The translations under genes and the position numbers were made by a program. Below are positions 34,836 to 43,353 of a stretch of DNA of 43,752 bases, piece after piece (positions within the stretch are counted from its first letter, which is position 1; each line of letters begins with the position of its first letter). Source of the DNA: Oceanicola sp. (lineage in GTDB: Bacteria; Pseudomonadota; Alphaproteobacteria; Rhodobacterales; Rhodobacteraceae); assembly GCA_017792405.1 (NCBI GenBank), contig CP051231.1, positions 4,265,874 to 4,309,625 on the forward strand, given 5' to 3'. The notes below the pieces were generated by a model. That model did no database searches. It was not told where the DNA came from and saw only the letters and a program-made list of their open reading frames with translations.

Positions 34836-35594
34836 TCAGCCGCGGATGTATCGGAAGACGGTGGAGGCGCCCCAGCCCGCCGCAATTGCGATGGCGAGGG
34901 AGAGCAGGCCGTAGATCAGCGGGCTTTCATGGGCGAGCGCGTGGAGGAACCGCTCCAGCCCCACCTTGGAGACGTGGATCGTGGTGGTGTGACGCGAGAC
35001 CACATCGCCGTTCCGGGTGAGGAAGATGCGGGTGGTGTAGTTGCCCTCGGTCAGATTGGCGGGCAGGGCCACGTTGGCGCGGAAGAGCGTGTCTTTCTGG
35101 ATCGTCACGCCGCCCTCCTGCACCGCGTAGGCACCATCGTTGGTGCGGATGCGGATAAGGGCCTCGGTGAAGTCGGCGGCATTGCCCACGGTCACCGGCG
35201 CGCCGACGGAGCGAATGGCCCTGTCGATGGTGATGCCGTGGCGGAGATCTTCGGTGGCCGAGACCAACTCGTTCAGCGGACCGGTGGTGACGATCTGGTA
35301 GAAACTGGGCGCACGGTCGACCTCGACGGCCTCGGTGTTGACCCAGATCCCTGCGGTGCGGTCCTTCTTGCGAACGACGACCGGGGTGGAGGGGCCGGCG
35401 ACGGTGATGACCACGCCAAGCTCGCCAGCGGGCGAGACCGGGTAATTGCGGCGGACAGCGCCGAAGACGAGGATTTCGGAGCCGTTGAAGGTGGCGTTGA
35501 TGCCGACGCGGCTTTGGCTCAGGTCGGCGACGACCTCTTCGGCTGCCTCGGCGGGCAGAGCCATGAGGAAGAGGGCGGCGAGCCAGCGGCGCAT
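34836..35594 (-). CDS. TIGR02186-family membrane-anchored protein
   Basis: This 252-residue protein has a Sec signal (RRWLAALFLMALPAEA) and a periplasmic beta-rich region of about 200 residues (SQSRVGINATFNGSEILVFG, RTAGIWVNTEAVEVDRAP). A C-terminal membrane helix (LIYGLLSLAIAIAAGWGAST) follows. The family is known as a constant partner of TauE/SafE exporters in alphaproteobacteria, and its biochemical role is not established. The ATG at 35594 shares one base with the TauE stop (TGATG), a sign of translational coupling. An open frame extends further upstream, but only as overlap with the TauE gene. Confidence 0.9.
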   Translation of the reverse strand: MRRWLAALFLMALPAEAAEEVVADLSQSRVGINATFNGSEILVFGAVRRNYPVSPAGELGVVITVAGPSTPVVVRKKDRTAGIWVNTEAVEVDRAPSFYQIVTTGPLNELVSATEDLRHGITIDRAIRSVGAPVTVGNAADFTEALIRIRTNDGAYAVQEGGVTIQKDTLFRANVALPANLTEGNYTTRIFLTRNGDVVSRHTTTIHVSKVGLERFLHALAHESPLIYGLLSLAIAIAAGWGASTVFRYIRG

Positions 35595-36508
35595 CAGACC
35601 GGCCTCAGCGGGGTGAGAGAGTAAAGCTCGGAGGGTTGCAGCAGCAGGTCGAGCGCCAGCTTGCCGCAGACCAGCAATACGAGGGCGGCGAGCGCGATGC
35701 GCAGTTGCTCGGCCTTCAGCATGGTGCCGAGCCGGGTGCCGAATTGCGCGCCTACAACGCCGCCGACCAGCAGCAGGACGGCGAGCACCATGTCGACCGT
35801 CTGGTTGGTGGTGGCGTGCAGCAGGGTGGTGAAGGCGGTGACGAAGATGATTTGCAGCAGCGAGGTGCCGATCACGACCTTGGTGGGCATGCCGAGCAGG
35901 TAGATCATGGCCGGGACCATGATGAAGCCGCCGCCCACGCCCATGACGGCGGCCAGCACGCCGACGCAGAGGCCGACCATCACCGGCGGGATCACCGAGA
36001 TGTAGAGGCCGGAGGTGCGGAACTTCATCTTGAAGGGCAGGTTGTGGACCCAGTTGTGCTTGCGCCGGGGCGGCAGTGCGCCGCCGCGGGTGCGGCGCAG
36101 GGCGCGCAGGCTCTCGACGAACATAAGCGCGCCGATGATGCCGAGGAAGACGACGTAGCAGAGGGTGACCAGCAGATCGACCTGGCCCAGCTGGCGCAGG
36201 ATGTTGAAGACCCATACGCCGAGCGCCGCGCCGATGAGGCCGCCCGCGAGCAGCACCAGCCCCATTCGGATATCAACCGTCTTTCGCCTGAGGTGGGCGA
36301 GGACACCCGAGATGGAGGAGGCGACGATCTGGTTGGCGGAGGTGGCCACGGCCACCGCGGGCGGGATGCCGACGAAGAACAGCAGCGGCGTGATCAGGAA
36401 GCCGCCGCCCACGCCGAACATGCCCGACAGAATCCCCACCAGCCCGCCAATGCCGAGAAGGACGAAGGCGTTGACCGATACCTCAGCGATGGGGAGGTAG
36501 AACTGCAT
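35594..36508 (-). CDS. TauE/SafE-family sulfite exporter
   Basis: This 304-residue permease has about eight helices in two repeated halves. Each half starts with the family motif: VGILSGMFGVGGGFLITPLL near residue 25 and VGVLAAVMGVGGGFIMVPAM near residue 185. The conserved second motifs are VATSANQIVASSISG and VIGTSLLQIIFVTAF. TauE/SafE proteins export sulfite, sulfoacetate or related organosulfur anions. It follows the purine nucleoside phosphorylase by 53 bases on the same strand but has no obvious functional link to it. With TIGR02186 it forms a coupled pair. Confidence 0.92.
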   Translation of the reverse strand: MQFYLPIAEVSVNAFVLLGIGGLVGILSGMFGVGGGFLITPLLFFVGIPPAVAVATSANQIVASSISGVLAHLRRKTVDIRMGLVLLAGGLIGAALGVWVFNILRQLGQVDLLVTLCYVVFLGIIGALMFVESLRALRRTRGGALPPRRKHNWVHNLPFKMKFRTSGLYISVIPPVMVGLCVGVLAAVMGVGGGFIMVPAMIYLLGMPTKVVIGTSLLQIIFVTAFTTLLHATTNQTVDMVLAVLLLVGGVVGAQFGTRLGTMLKAEQLRIALAALVLLVCGKLALDLLLQPSELYSLTPLRPV

Positions 36509-36561
36509 GGTCTTCGTAGTGCGCCAAAGGCGCGTGCGTGTCCAGTGCCGCGGTGCGGCGT

Positions 36562-37362
36562 TCAGAGCGCCTTGAGGAAGGCGCGGAGGATCTTTTCGAG
36601 CTTGGCGGCGCCGAGCGGGGCCATGGCCTTGGTGTGCTCGTGGGAGATGTTCTCATCCGACATGCCGGCGGCCATGTTGGTAATGGTGGAGATTGCGGCG
36701 ACGCGCATCCGCAGGAAGCGGGCGAGGATGACCTCGGGCACGGTGGACATGCCCACCGCATCGGCTCCCAGCGTGCGGATGGCGCGGATCTCGGCCGGGG
36801 TCTCGAAGGAGGGGCCGGAGTACCAGGCGTAGGTACCCTCTTCGAGCGGGATGTTCTGGGCCGAGGCGGCGGATTTGAGGGCTGTGCGGAGGGCCGGGTC
36901 GTAGGCCTCGGTCATGGGGACGAAGCGGGCGTCGGAGGGCTCACCGATCAGTGGGTTGAGGCCGGAGAAGTTGATGTGATCGGAGAGCAGCATCAGGTCG
37001 CCCGGCGGGATATCGGGGCGCATGGAGCCGGCTGCGTTGGTCAGCAGAAGGGTGTCGCAGCCAAGGGCCTTGATCGTCTCCAGCGGGAGGCGCATGGCGG
37101 CGGGGTTACCGGCCTCGTAGTAATGCGCCCGGCCGCCGAGCACGGCGACGCGGACGCCTTCGAGCGTGCCGATGACCAGCTTGGGGTTGTGCCCCGAGAC
37201 GCCCGCATGGGGGAAGCCCTCGAGCGCGGCGTAGTCGATGGAAACGCCCTTCACCTCTTCGGCGAGGTGGCCGAGGCCGGAGCCGAGGATCAGCGCCAGC
37301 TTGGGCGGGTTGGACCCGGCGTCGAGTTTGATCTTCTCGGCGAGTTCAGCGCTCTTTGACAT
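36562..37362 (-). CDS. punA: Purine nucleoside phosphorylase (class I, trimeric)
   Basis: This 266-residue enzyme phosphorolyses purine nucleosides to free base and (deoxy)ribose 1-phosphate. Motifs are LILGSGLGHLAEEV (phosphate loop), LGGRAHYYEAGNP, TNAAGSMRPDIPPGDLMLLSDHIN, YSGPSFETPAEIR with the base-site Glu, GADAVGMSTVPEVILAR and STITNMAAGM with the Asn typical of 6-oxopurine specificity. GGAGG precedes the ATG by 8 bases. The start lies 16 bases inside the upstream ABC permease gene, so import and breakdown of nucleosides are in one operon. Confidence 0.94.
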   Translation of the reverse strand: MSKSAELAEKIKLDAGSNPPKLALILGSGLGHLAEEVKGVSIDYAALEGFPHAGVSGHNPKLVIGTLEGVRVAVLGGRAHYYEAGNPAAMRLPLETIKALGCDTLLLTNAAGSMRPDIPPGDLMLLSDHINFSGLNPLIGEPSDARFVPMTEAYDPALRTALKSAASAQNIPLEEGTYAWYSGPSFETPAEIRAIRTLGADAVGMSTVPEVILARFLRMRVAAISTITNMAAGMSDENISHEHTKAMAPLGAAKLEKILRAFLKAL

Positions 37363-38323
37363 AGGGTTCGCCTCCGGCGCGGGGTGGGATCGCCTTGCCG
37401 ACGAAGCCGGCGAGGATGACCACGGTGAGGATGTAGGGGAGCGACTGCATGAACTGCACCGGAAGCTGGAAGCCCAGCAGGGTGATGTTCTGGAAGCGGT
37501 TGTCGATGGCGAAGAAGAGGCCGAAGAGCAGGCAGGCGTAGAGCGCGTACCACGGCCGCCATTTGGCGAAGATCAGGGCGGCGAGGGCGATATAGCCGCG
37601 ATCGGCTGTCATGCCTTTGGTGAAGCCCGCTTGGATGGCGGTGGAGAGGTAGGCCCCGGCGATGCCGCAGAGCAGGCCGCAGATGGCGACGGCGGCAAAG
37701 CGCAGGCCGACGACGGAGACGCCCGCGGTATCCACCGCCTCGGGGTTCTCGCCCACGGCGCGCAGGCGCAGGCCGAAGCGGGTGCGGAACAGCACCCACC
37801 ATGTGATCGGCACGGTGAGGAAGCCGAGGTAGACAAGGATCGAGTGGCCCGAGATCAGCTCGGAGTAGAACTGCATCAGCGGCCCGGCATCGCGCATGTC
37901 GCGAATGCGGGTGATGGCGCCGGGCAGGTCGATGCTATCAAACCGGGCGGCGCCGGAGAGCGACGGCGTGCGCCCGCCCTGCCCGAACCAGTCCTGCGCG
38001 ATGAGCACGGTGAGGCCGAGCGCCAGGAAGTTGATCGCCACGCCCGAGATCAGCTGGTTGCCGCGGAAGGTGATAGAGGCCAGCCCGTGAACGGCGGAGA
38101 GCACCATCGACGAGGCGATGCCCGCCAGCAGGCCGACCCATGCGTTGCCGGAGGTATAGGCCACCGCCGCCGAGAAGAAGGCGGCCATGAGCATCTTGCC
38201 CTCCAGCCCGATGTCAAAGATCCCGGCGCGCTCGGAGAACAGCCCGGCGAGGCAGGCGAGCAGCAGGGGGATGGCGAGGCGGACCGTGCCGTCGAGAACC
38301 TGGATGATCGTGAGAAAGTCCAT
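37346..38323 (-). CDS. Nucleoside ABC transporter permease 2 (NupQ/BmpC-like)
   Basis: This 325-residue inner-membrane permease is of the BPD_transp_2 family with about nine helices. Family segments are FSERAGIFDIGLEGKMLMAAFF near the N terminus, GNQLISGVAINFLALGL, the cytosolic coupling loop LRAVGENPEAVDTAGVSV and AIQAGFTKGMTADRGYIALAALIF. It would pair with the larger permease at 38956-40125. It is separated from that gene by an inserted lysE-type gene, which is 3 bases upstream. It overlaps the downstream phosphorylase gene by 17 bases. Confidence 0.94.
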   Translation of the reverse strand: MDFLTIIQVLDGTVRLAIPLLLACLAGLFSERAGIFDIGLEGKMLMAAFFSAAVAYTSGNAWVGLLAGIASSMVLSAVHGLASITFRGNQLISGVAINFLALGLTVLIAQDWFGQGGRTPSLSGAARFDSIDLPGAITRIRDMRDAGPLMQFYSELISGHSILVYLGFLTVPITWWVLFRTRFGLRLRAVGENPEAVDTAGVSVVGLRFAAVAICGLLCGIAGAYLSTAIQAGFTKGMTADRGYIALAALIFAKWRPWYALYACLLFGLFFAIDNRFQNITLLGFQLPVQFMQSLPYILTVVILAGFVGKAIPPRAGGEPYVKER

Positions 38324-38326
38324 GGG

Positions 38327-38959
38327 TTACCTCGATGTGGCGAGCTTGAAGGCGAAGACGGAGAAGAGCACGCCCAGCGTGGCCTCTACCGAGCGGCGGG
38401 CGCGGGTGTAGGCAGCGCGGACGGGAGCGGAGCTGAGAAGCAGCGCCCATGCGGCGTGGCAGCCAAAGGAGATCAGCCAGCAGGCGGTGAAGAACGCGGC
38501 ATAGACCAGCGCGCCGCCGCCCGTGGTCGCCCCGAGGGCGGCGATGGCGAGCCAGAAGACGATGGCCTTGGGGTTGGTCACCTGCAGCGCGAAACCGGCG
38601 GCGAAGAGCCGTGCCGCCGAGCGGGCGGGAACGGGGCCGGTTGCCAGTGCGGGCGGGTTCGCGGCCTTGCGGAAGGCGCCATAGGCCAGCCATGCGAGAT
38701 AGGCCGCGCCGATGAGCCGGAGCAGTTGCATGGCCCATGCCGCCTTGGAGAGCAGCAGGCCGACGCCGAGCATGGTGGCGAGGTTGATCAGCGAGGAGCC
38801 GCAGGCGATGCCGAGGCAGGTGACCAGCGCCGCCGTGCGGCCCCGGCTCATGGAGATGCCGAGCAGCATGGCCACGGCAGGGCCGGGCGAGGAGGCGGCG
38901 ACCAGCAGGATCGAGAAGGCGGCGAGGAAGCCGGGGAGAAAGGGGAGAAGCTCGCTCAT
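38327..38959 (-). CDS. LysE/RhtB-family exporter
   Basis: This 210-residue membrane protein has five to six helices with the LysE/RhtB signature ASSPGPAVAMLLGISMSRGRTA near residue 25, CLGIACGSSLINLATMLGVG and VTNPKAIVFWLAIAAL. Members export amino acids and related small metabolites. Its start overlaps the upstream permease stop in ATGA and it ends 3 bases before the next permease. It is therefore firmly inside the nucleoside transporter operon, an unusual position for an efflux protein. Substrate unknown. Confidence 0.92.
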   Translation of the reverse strand: MSELLPFLPGFLAAFSILLVAASSPGPAVAMLLGISMSRGRTAALVTCLGIACGSSLINLATMLGVGLLLSKAAWAMQLLRLIGAAYLAWLAYGAFRKAANPPALATGPVPARSAARLFAAGFALQVTNPKAIVFWLAIAALGATTGGGALVYAAFFTACWLISFGCHAAWALLLSSAPVRAAYTRARRSVEATLGVLFSVFAFKLATSR

Positions 38960-40125
38960 GCCTCTTTCACCGTGCCTTCGGGTTCATGATCAGGGCGCTT
39001 GGGGCCGGGCGGGGGCGGCGCGGTCTCTGGCGGTTCCTTGCCCTTGCGCAGATGCAGGAAGAGGTTGGCCAGCGGGGTGCGCACCATGTTGTCGAGCGCG
39101 CCGGTGAAGAGGATCACGAGCGCCTGGATCACGGTGATCAGCTCGCGGGGGATGCTTGTCCAGAGGGCCAGCTCGGCGCCGCCTTGGTAGAGGAAGCCGA
39201 AGAGCAGGGCCGCGAGGAACACACCGAAGGGGTGGTTGCGGCCCATCAGCGCCACCGCGATGCCGATGAAGCCCGCGCCCTCGACCGAGTTCAGCACCAG
39301 CCGCTCCTGCTCGCCCATCGCGGTGTTCACGGCCATGAGGCCCGCCAGCCCGCCGGAGATGAGCATGGCGATCACGGTGATCTTCAGTGGGGAGATGCCG
39401 GCGTATTTGGCGGCGGTCTCCGACTGGCCGAAGGAGCGGATCTGAAAGCCGAGCCGGGTGCGCCAGAGCAGGAACCAGACGGCGAAACAGGCGGCGATGG
39501 CCAGCAGGAAGGTGACGTTGACCGAATCGTCCCGCGCGGCCTGAAAGCCGAGGTCGGTCAGGATGCTGTTGAGCGTGGGCAGGTCATAGGCGGCGTCGAA
39601 CTTGGCGGAGGCCGGGTCGGACTGGCCCGCCGGTTTGAGGGTGTTGGACAGCAGGTAGTTGAGCAGCCCGGCGGCCATGAAGTTGAACATGATCGTGGTG
39701 ATCACGATATGGCTGCCCCGCGCGGCCTGAAGCCAGGCCGGGATCAGCGCCCAGAGCGCGCCGAAGAGCGCCGCGCCGATGGAGGCGGCAACGAGCGCGA
39801 GAGACCAGTGCGGAAAGGGGATGTAGAGCAGCACCAGCGCCACCCCGAGCCCGCCCAGCATGGCCTGACCCTCACCGCCGATGTTGAACAGCCGGGCATG
39901 GAAGGCGACCGAGACGCAGAGGCCGGTGAAAATGAAGTTGGTGGCGTAATAGAGCGTATAGCCCCAGCCCCGCACCCCGCCGATGGAGCCATCGACCATG
40001 ATGGAGACGGCCTTGATCGGGTTCTCCCCGATGGCGAGGATCACCACCGCCGAGAGCAGCGCGGCAAGGATGAGAGAGATGAGCGGGACGAGGATGACCT
40101 CGGCCCATTTGGGCATCACGTCCAT
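38956..40125 (-). CDS. Nucleoside ABC transporter permease 1 (NupP/BmpB-like)
   Basis: This 389-residue permease is of the BPD_transp_2 family, longer than its partner, with about ten helices. Conserved parts are LCVSVAFHARLFNIGGEGQAMLGG-type sequence, ITTIMFNFMAAGLLNYLL, the coupling loop RSFGQSETAAKYAGISPLK and VEGAGFIGIAVALMGRNHPFG. The C-terminal ~35 residues are a Pro-rich cytosolic tail (ETAPPPPGPKRPDHEPEG). It begins 1 base after the ATPase stop codon and overlaps the lysE-type gene by 4 bases. Confidence 0.94.
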   Translation of the reverse strand: MDVMPKWAEVILVPLISLILAALLSAVVILAIGENPIKAVSIMVDGSIGGVRGWGYTLYYATNFIFTGLCVSVAFHARLFNIGGEGQAMLGGLGVALVLLYIPFPHWSLALVAASIGAALFGALWALIPAWLQAARGSHIVITTIMFNFMAAGLLNYLLSNTLKPAGQSDPASAKFDAAYDLPTLNSILTDLGFQAARDDSVNVTFLLAIAACFAVWFLLWRTRLGFQIRSFGQSETAAKYAGISPLKITVIAMLISGGLAGLMAVNTAMGEQERLVLNSVEGAGFIGIAVALMGRNHPFGVFLAALLFGFLYQGGAELALWTSIPRELITVIQALVILFTGALDNMVRTPLANLFLHLRKGKEPPETAPPPPGPKRPDHEPEGTVKEA

Positions 40126-40126
40126 A

Positions 40127-41668
40127 TCAAGCGGCCTCCCCCTGCATGCCGGCCATCAGCAGGCCCAGTTCTTTTTCGTCGGTTTCGGCGGGCAGGCGCT
40201 CGCCCATGATCTGCCCGTCGAACATGACGGCGATCCGGTCGGAGAGCGACATGATTTCGTCCAGTTCGACCGAGACCAAAAGGATGGCCTTGCCCTCGTC
40301 GCGCAGCCGCACGATCTGCTGGTGGATGAACTCGATGGCGCCAATGTCGACGCCGCGGGTGGGCTGGCCCACCAGAAGCAGGTCGGGGTTGCGCTCGATT
40401 TCGCGAGCCAGAACGATCTTTTGCTGGTTGCCGCCGGAGAAGTTCTTGGCCGCCAGCAGCGGATTGGGTGGGCGCACGTCGAAGCGGGCCATCTTCTCTT
40501 CGGTGTCGGCGCGGATGGCGGCGTTGTCCATTGTCAGCCGGTTCTTCTGGTATTTCGGGTCGTTGTGGTAGCCGAAGGCGACATTTTCCCAGGCGTGGAA
40601 TTCGAGGATCAGGCCCTCGCGGTGGCGGTCTTCGGGCACGTGGGCGATGCCACGACGGCGGCGGGACTGGCCATCGGAATGGCTGCCGGTCAGATCGATC
40701 TCTTCGCCGTTCATGCGGATGGTACCCTTGGCCGCGCAGTAGCCGCCCAGCACCTCAAGCAGTTCGGACTGGCCGTTGCCTGCGACCCCGGCGATGCCGA
40801 GGATCTCGCCTGCGCGGATGTCGAGCGAGATGCCGCGCAGCTTTTGCACGCCCTTGGAGTCGGTCACCTTGAGGTCGCGGACTTCGAGCACGGTCTCGCC
40901 GGGGGTGGCGGGCTTCTTGTCGACGCGGAGCAGCACCTTGCGGCCTACCATCAGCTCGGCCAGCTCCTCGGGGGAGGTGCCCGAGGTTTGCACTGTGGCG
41001 GTCATCTCGCCGCGGCGCATGACCGAGACGGTATCGGTTATCTCCATGATTTCACGCAGTTTATGCGTGATCAGGATCACCGTCTTGCCCTCGGCCTTCA
41101 GCCGCTCGAGGATGCGGAAGAGCTGGTCGGCCTCTGCCGGTGTGAGCACGCCGGTGGGCTCGTCGAGGATGAGGATGTCGGCCTGACGGTAGAGCGCCTT
41201 GAGGATCTCGACACGCTGCTGCATGCCGACGCCGATATCCTGAATGACCGCGTCCGGGTCGATCTTGAGGCCGTATTCGGAGGAGAGCGCCAGAAGCTCC
41301 TTGCGGGCCTTGGTGAGCGATGGGCCGAGCAGGGCGCCATCTTCGGCGCCGAGCACGACGTTTTCGAGCACCGTGAAATTCTGCACCAGCTTGAAGTGCT
41401 GGAAGACCATGCCGATGCCCGCCGCGATGGCGGCCTGGCTATCGGGGATCTGGGTGAGTTTGCCGCCGATGAAGACCTCACCGGCATCGGCCTTGTAGAA
41501 GCCGTAGAGGATGGACATGAGGGTGGACTTGCCCGCGCCGTTCTCGCCGATGATGCCGTGGATCGCCCCGCGCTTCACCGAAAGCGAGATGTCCTTGTTG
41601 GCCTGCACCGGCCCGAAGGCCTTGGAGATGCCTTTGAGTTCGATGGCGGGCGCCTGTTCTGCGGCCAT
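40127..41668 (-). CDS. Nucleoside ABC transporter ATP-binding protein (two domains)
   Basis: This 513-residue protein has duplicated ABC domains, as in the BMP/ribose importer class. Domain 1 has an intact Walker A (GENGAGKSTLMS), signature GVGMQQRVEILKAL and Walker B ILILDEP. Domain 2 has a degenerate P loop (GVAGNGQSELLEVL) but a clear signature FSGGNQQKIVLARE and PTRGVDIGA. This asymmetry is normal for the family. ATG 41668 is chosen because GGGGGAA lies ~6 bases upstream. A longer frame to 41836 runs into the terminator hairpin and the binding-protein gene. It lies 88 bases after the BMP gene. Confidence 0.95.
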   Translation of the reverse strand: MAAEQAPAIELKGISKAFGPVQANKDISLSVKRGAIHGIIGENGAGKSTLMSILYGFYKADAGEVFIGGKLTQIPDSQAAIAAGIGMVFQHFKLVQNFTVLENVVLGAEDGALLGPSLTKARKELLALSSEYGLKIDPDAVIQDIGVGMQQRVEILKALYRQADILILDEPTGVLTPAEADQLFRILERLKAEGKTVILITHKLREIMEITDTVSVMRRGEMTATVQTSGTSPEELAELMVGRKVLLRVDKKPATPGETVLEVRDLKVTDSKGVQKLRGISLDIRAGEILGIAGVAGNGQSELLEVLGGYCAAKGTIRMNGEEIDLTGSHSDGQSRRRRGIAHVPEDRHREGLILEFHAWENVAFGYHNDPKYQKNRLTMDNAAIRADTEEKMARFDVRPPNPLLAAKNFSGGNQQKIVLAREIERNPDLLLVGQPTRGVDIGAIEFIHQQIVRLRDEGKAILLVSVELDEIMSLSDRIAVMFDGQIMGERLPAETDEKELGLLMAGMQGEAA

Positions 41669-41696
41669 GATGTTCCCCCGGTCCCTCTTTGCGAAA

Positions 41697-41725
41697 GGGC
41701 CGCTGCCGGTTTCCCGGAGCGGCCC
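41697..41725 (-). terminator. Attenuating hairpin between the BMP gene and the ABC genes
   Basis: The outer stem GGGCCGCT/AGCGGCCC continues, past one bulged base, into an inner CCGG/CCGG stem with loop TTTC. On the minus strand it is followed by TTTCGC. It sits in the 88-base gap between the binding-protein and ATPase genes. It probably stops most transcripts, so that binding protein is made in excess of the membrane complex. Confidence 0.7.
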
Positions 41726-41756
41726 TCCCTTTGTCTCGTTCAGCGTTGCACGCGGC

Positions 41757-42749
41757 TTACATCGCCGGGCAGGTGCTGTCGGTCTCGTAGTTGTGGACCT
41801 CGATCTCGCCAGCGATGATCTTCTCTTTCGCGGCATCGACGGCGGTCATCATCTCTTCGGTGATGAGTTCGGCGTTGTTGTCGTCCACGGCGTAATCCAC
41901 GCCGCCTTCGGCGAGGCCGAGGGCCACGATGCCGGGCTCGATGCCGTCGGCACCAGCGGTGAAGGCGTTATAGACGGCCACGTCGACGCGCTTGAGCATC
42001 GAGGTGAGCACGGAGCCGGGGTGCAGGTGGTTCTGGTTGCTGTCGACGCCGATGGAGAAGATGCCCTCATCCGCAGCGGTTTGCAGCACGCCCACGCCGG
42101 TGCCACCCGCGGCGGCATAGACCACGTCGGAGCCTTGGCTGATCTGCGCTTTGGTCAGCTCGGAGCCTTTCACCGGGTCGTTCCAGGCGGCCGGGGTGGT
42201 GCCGGTCATGTTCTGGATGATGGTGGCGTCGGGGTTGGCGGCCTTCACGCCCTGGGCGTAGCCGCAGGCGAACTTGTGGATCAGCGGAATGTCCATGCCG
42301 CCGACGAAGGACACGGTGCCGGATTCGGAGGCCATGCCGGCGAGCATGCCGACGAGGTAGGAGCCTTCCTGCTCCTTGAACACCACGGAGCGCACGTTGG
42401 GCGCATCGACCACGCCGTCGATGATGACGAACTTGGTGTCGGCGTAGTCGGGAGCGACCTCACCCAGAACGGTGGCGAAGGCGAAGCCGGTCATGACGAT
42501 CGGGTTGGCGCCATCTTCGGCGAGGCGGCGCAGGGCCTGCTCGCGCTGGGCTTCGGACTGCATCTCGATCTCGGCGAAGCTGCCGCCGGTCTCTTCGGCC
42601 CATTTGGTCGCGCCGTTGAAGGCGCTTTCGTTGAAGGATTTGTCGAACTTGCCGCCGAGGTCGAAGATGATGGCCGGGTCGGCCAGCGCTGCACCGGCCA
42701 TGAGGGCGGTAGCGGCGGCGGAGGCCAGAAGGCTGCGCGCGAAGGTCAT
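41757..42749 (-). CDS. BMP-family nucleoside-binding protein
   Basis: This 330-residue periplasmic binding protein is of the BMP/Med family. The Sec signal peptide is TFARSLLASAAATALMAGAALA, with cleavage before DP. There is no lipobox Cys, unlike spirochaete and Gram-positive homologues. Family motifs are IIFDLGGKFDKSFNESAFNG near the mature N terminus, KFVIIDGVVDAPNVRSVVF, SFVGGMDIPLIHKF and GIFSIGVDSNQNHL. Purine nucleosides are the expected ligands because the same operon encodes a purine nucleoside phosphorylase. It is the first gene of the operon, with GGGAGA before the ATG. Confidence 0.94.
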   Translation of the reverse strand: MTFARSLLASAAATALMAGAALADPAIIFDLGGKFDKSFNESAFNGATKWAEETGGSFAEIEMQSEAQREQALRRLAEDGANPIVMTGFAFATVLGEVAPDYADTKFVIIDGVVDAPNVRSVVFKEQEGSYLVGMLAGMASESGTVSFVGGMDIPLIHKFACGYAQGVKAANPDATIIQNMTGTTPAAWNDPVKGSELTKAQISQGSDVVYAAAGGTGVGVLQTAADEGIFSIGVDSNQNHLHPGSVLTSMLKRVDVAVYNAFTAGADGIEPGIVALGLAEGGVDYAVDDNNAELITEEMMTAVDAAKEKIIAGEIEVHNYETDSTCPAM

Positions 42750-42826
42750 GGGTAGGTCTCCCGTTGGTTATGTCCCGCATCCTCGCCGCAATTGCGGGCG
42801 GGGTGCCGGGTTATGGATTACCCATG

Positions 42827-42856
42827 AATAAGGCCGCAGCGGTGAAGGGTGGTCAA
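42827..42856 (-). promoter_or_regulatory. Candidate promoter of the nucleoside operon
   Basis: On the minus strand TTGACC (42851-42856) and CTTATT (42827-42832) are 18 bases apart. This would place the start near 42820 and give a ~70-base leader before the BMP gene. The -35 is good and the -10 is mediocre. A small inverted repeat AGCGGT/ACCGCT (42838-42861) lies across the same stretch. Confidence 0.35.
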
Positions 42857-42942
42857 CCGCTTTTTCTGCACCGCAACGTCACTTGGCGGTGTTTCGTGGG
42901 GGGAAGTTGCCCGCCGGGGGAGCGGTGGGCAGAGTGCCCGGC

Positions 42943-43353
42943 CTAGAGGGCGCGACTCATCACGAGGGCATCGACGCGGGTGCCGCCGGGGGCGCGGTAA
43001 TAGGCGCGGCGGCGGCCGATCTCGTTGTAACCGGCGGCGGTGTAGAGCGCGATGGCAGGGGCGTTCTGCGCGGAGACTTCGAGCAGGGTGGTTGCCCCGC
43101 CCCGGCTGGCGGCCTCGGTGTGGAAGCGCTCCAGCAGCGCCCGGCCCAGCCCCTGCCGCCGGGCCTCGGGCGCGACGGCGAGGGTCAGCAGCTCGGCCTC
43201 GGCCCCGGCGCATTGGCCGAGGGCGAAGCCGGACTCGTCACCCAGAAGGAACACGCTTTGCTGCGCCAGAAGTGCCTCGAACTCGGCGGCGCGCCACGGG
43301 CGCGGCACCTCGAAACAGGCGGCGTGGAGGGTGGCCAGTGCCTCGGGTGTCAT
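42943..43353 (-). CDS. rimI: Ribosomal-protein-alanine N-acetyltransferase RimI-like
   Basis: This 136-residue GNAT acetyltransferase has the acetyl-CoA motif LTLAVAPEARRQGLGRALLERF near residue 56, and LLEVSAQNAPAIALYTAAGYNEIGRRRAYY, the RimI-type N(A)xxAxxLYxxxGF pattern. RimI acetylates the N-terminal Ala of ribosomal protein S18, and close relatives can act on other proteins. The start ATG overlaps the upstream tsaB stop in ATGA. The tsaB-rimI order is common in alphaproteobacteria. A longer frame extends to 43716 but only as an out-of-frame reading of tsaB. Confidence 0.9.
   Translation of the reverse strand: MTPEALATLHAACFEVPRPWRAAEFEALLAQQSVFLLGDESGFALGQCAGAEAELLTLAVAPEARRQGLGRALLERFHTEAASRGGATTLLEVSAQNAPAIALYTAAGYNEIGRRRAYYRAPGGTRVDALVMSRAL

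Noticed and set aside
37238..38989. 583-residue plus-strand frame opposite the permease and LysE genes
   Set aside because: It is rich in Glu/Gly/Asp repeats that are simply the reverse of hydrophobic membrane codons. No start site is supported.
39983..41818. 611-residue plus-strand frame opposite the ABC ATPase
   Set aside because: It is an antisense shadow of a gene with intact Walker and signature motifs.
42838..42865. Plus-strand terminator AGCGGT/ACCGCT followed by TTTTT
   Set aside because: No plus-strand gene ends near it, the 12-base loop is large and the stem is only 6 pairs. It coincides with a candidate minus-strand promoter, so the resemblance is probably chance.
42750..42942. 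Purine riboswitch upstream of the nucleoside operon
   Set aside because: I looked for the conserved three-way junction core of purine aptamers in the leader on the minus strand and did not find it.
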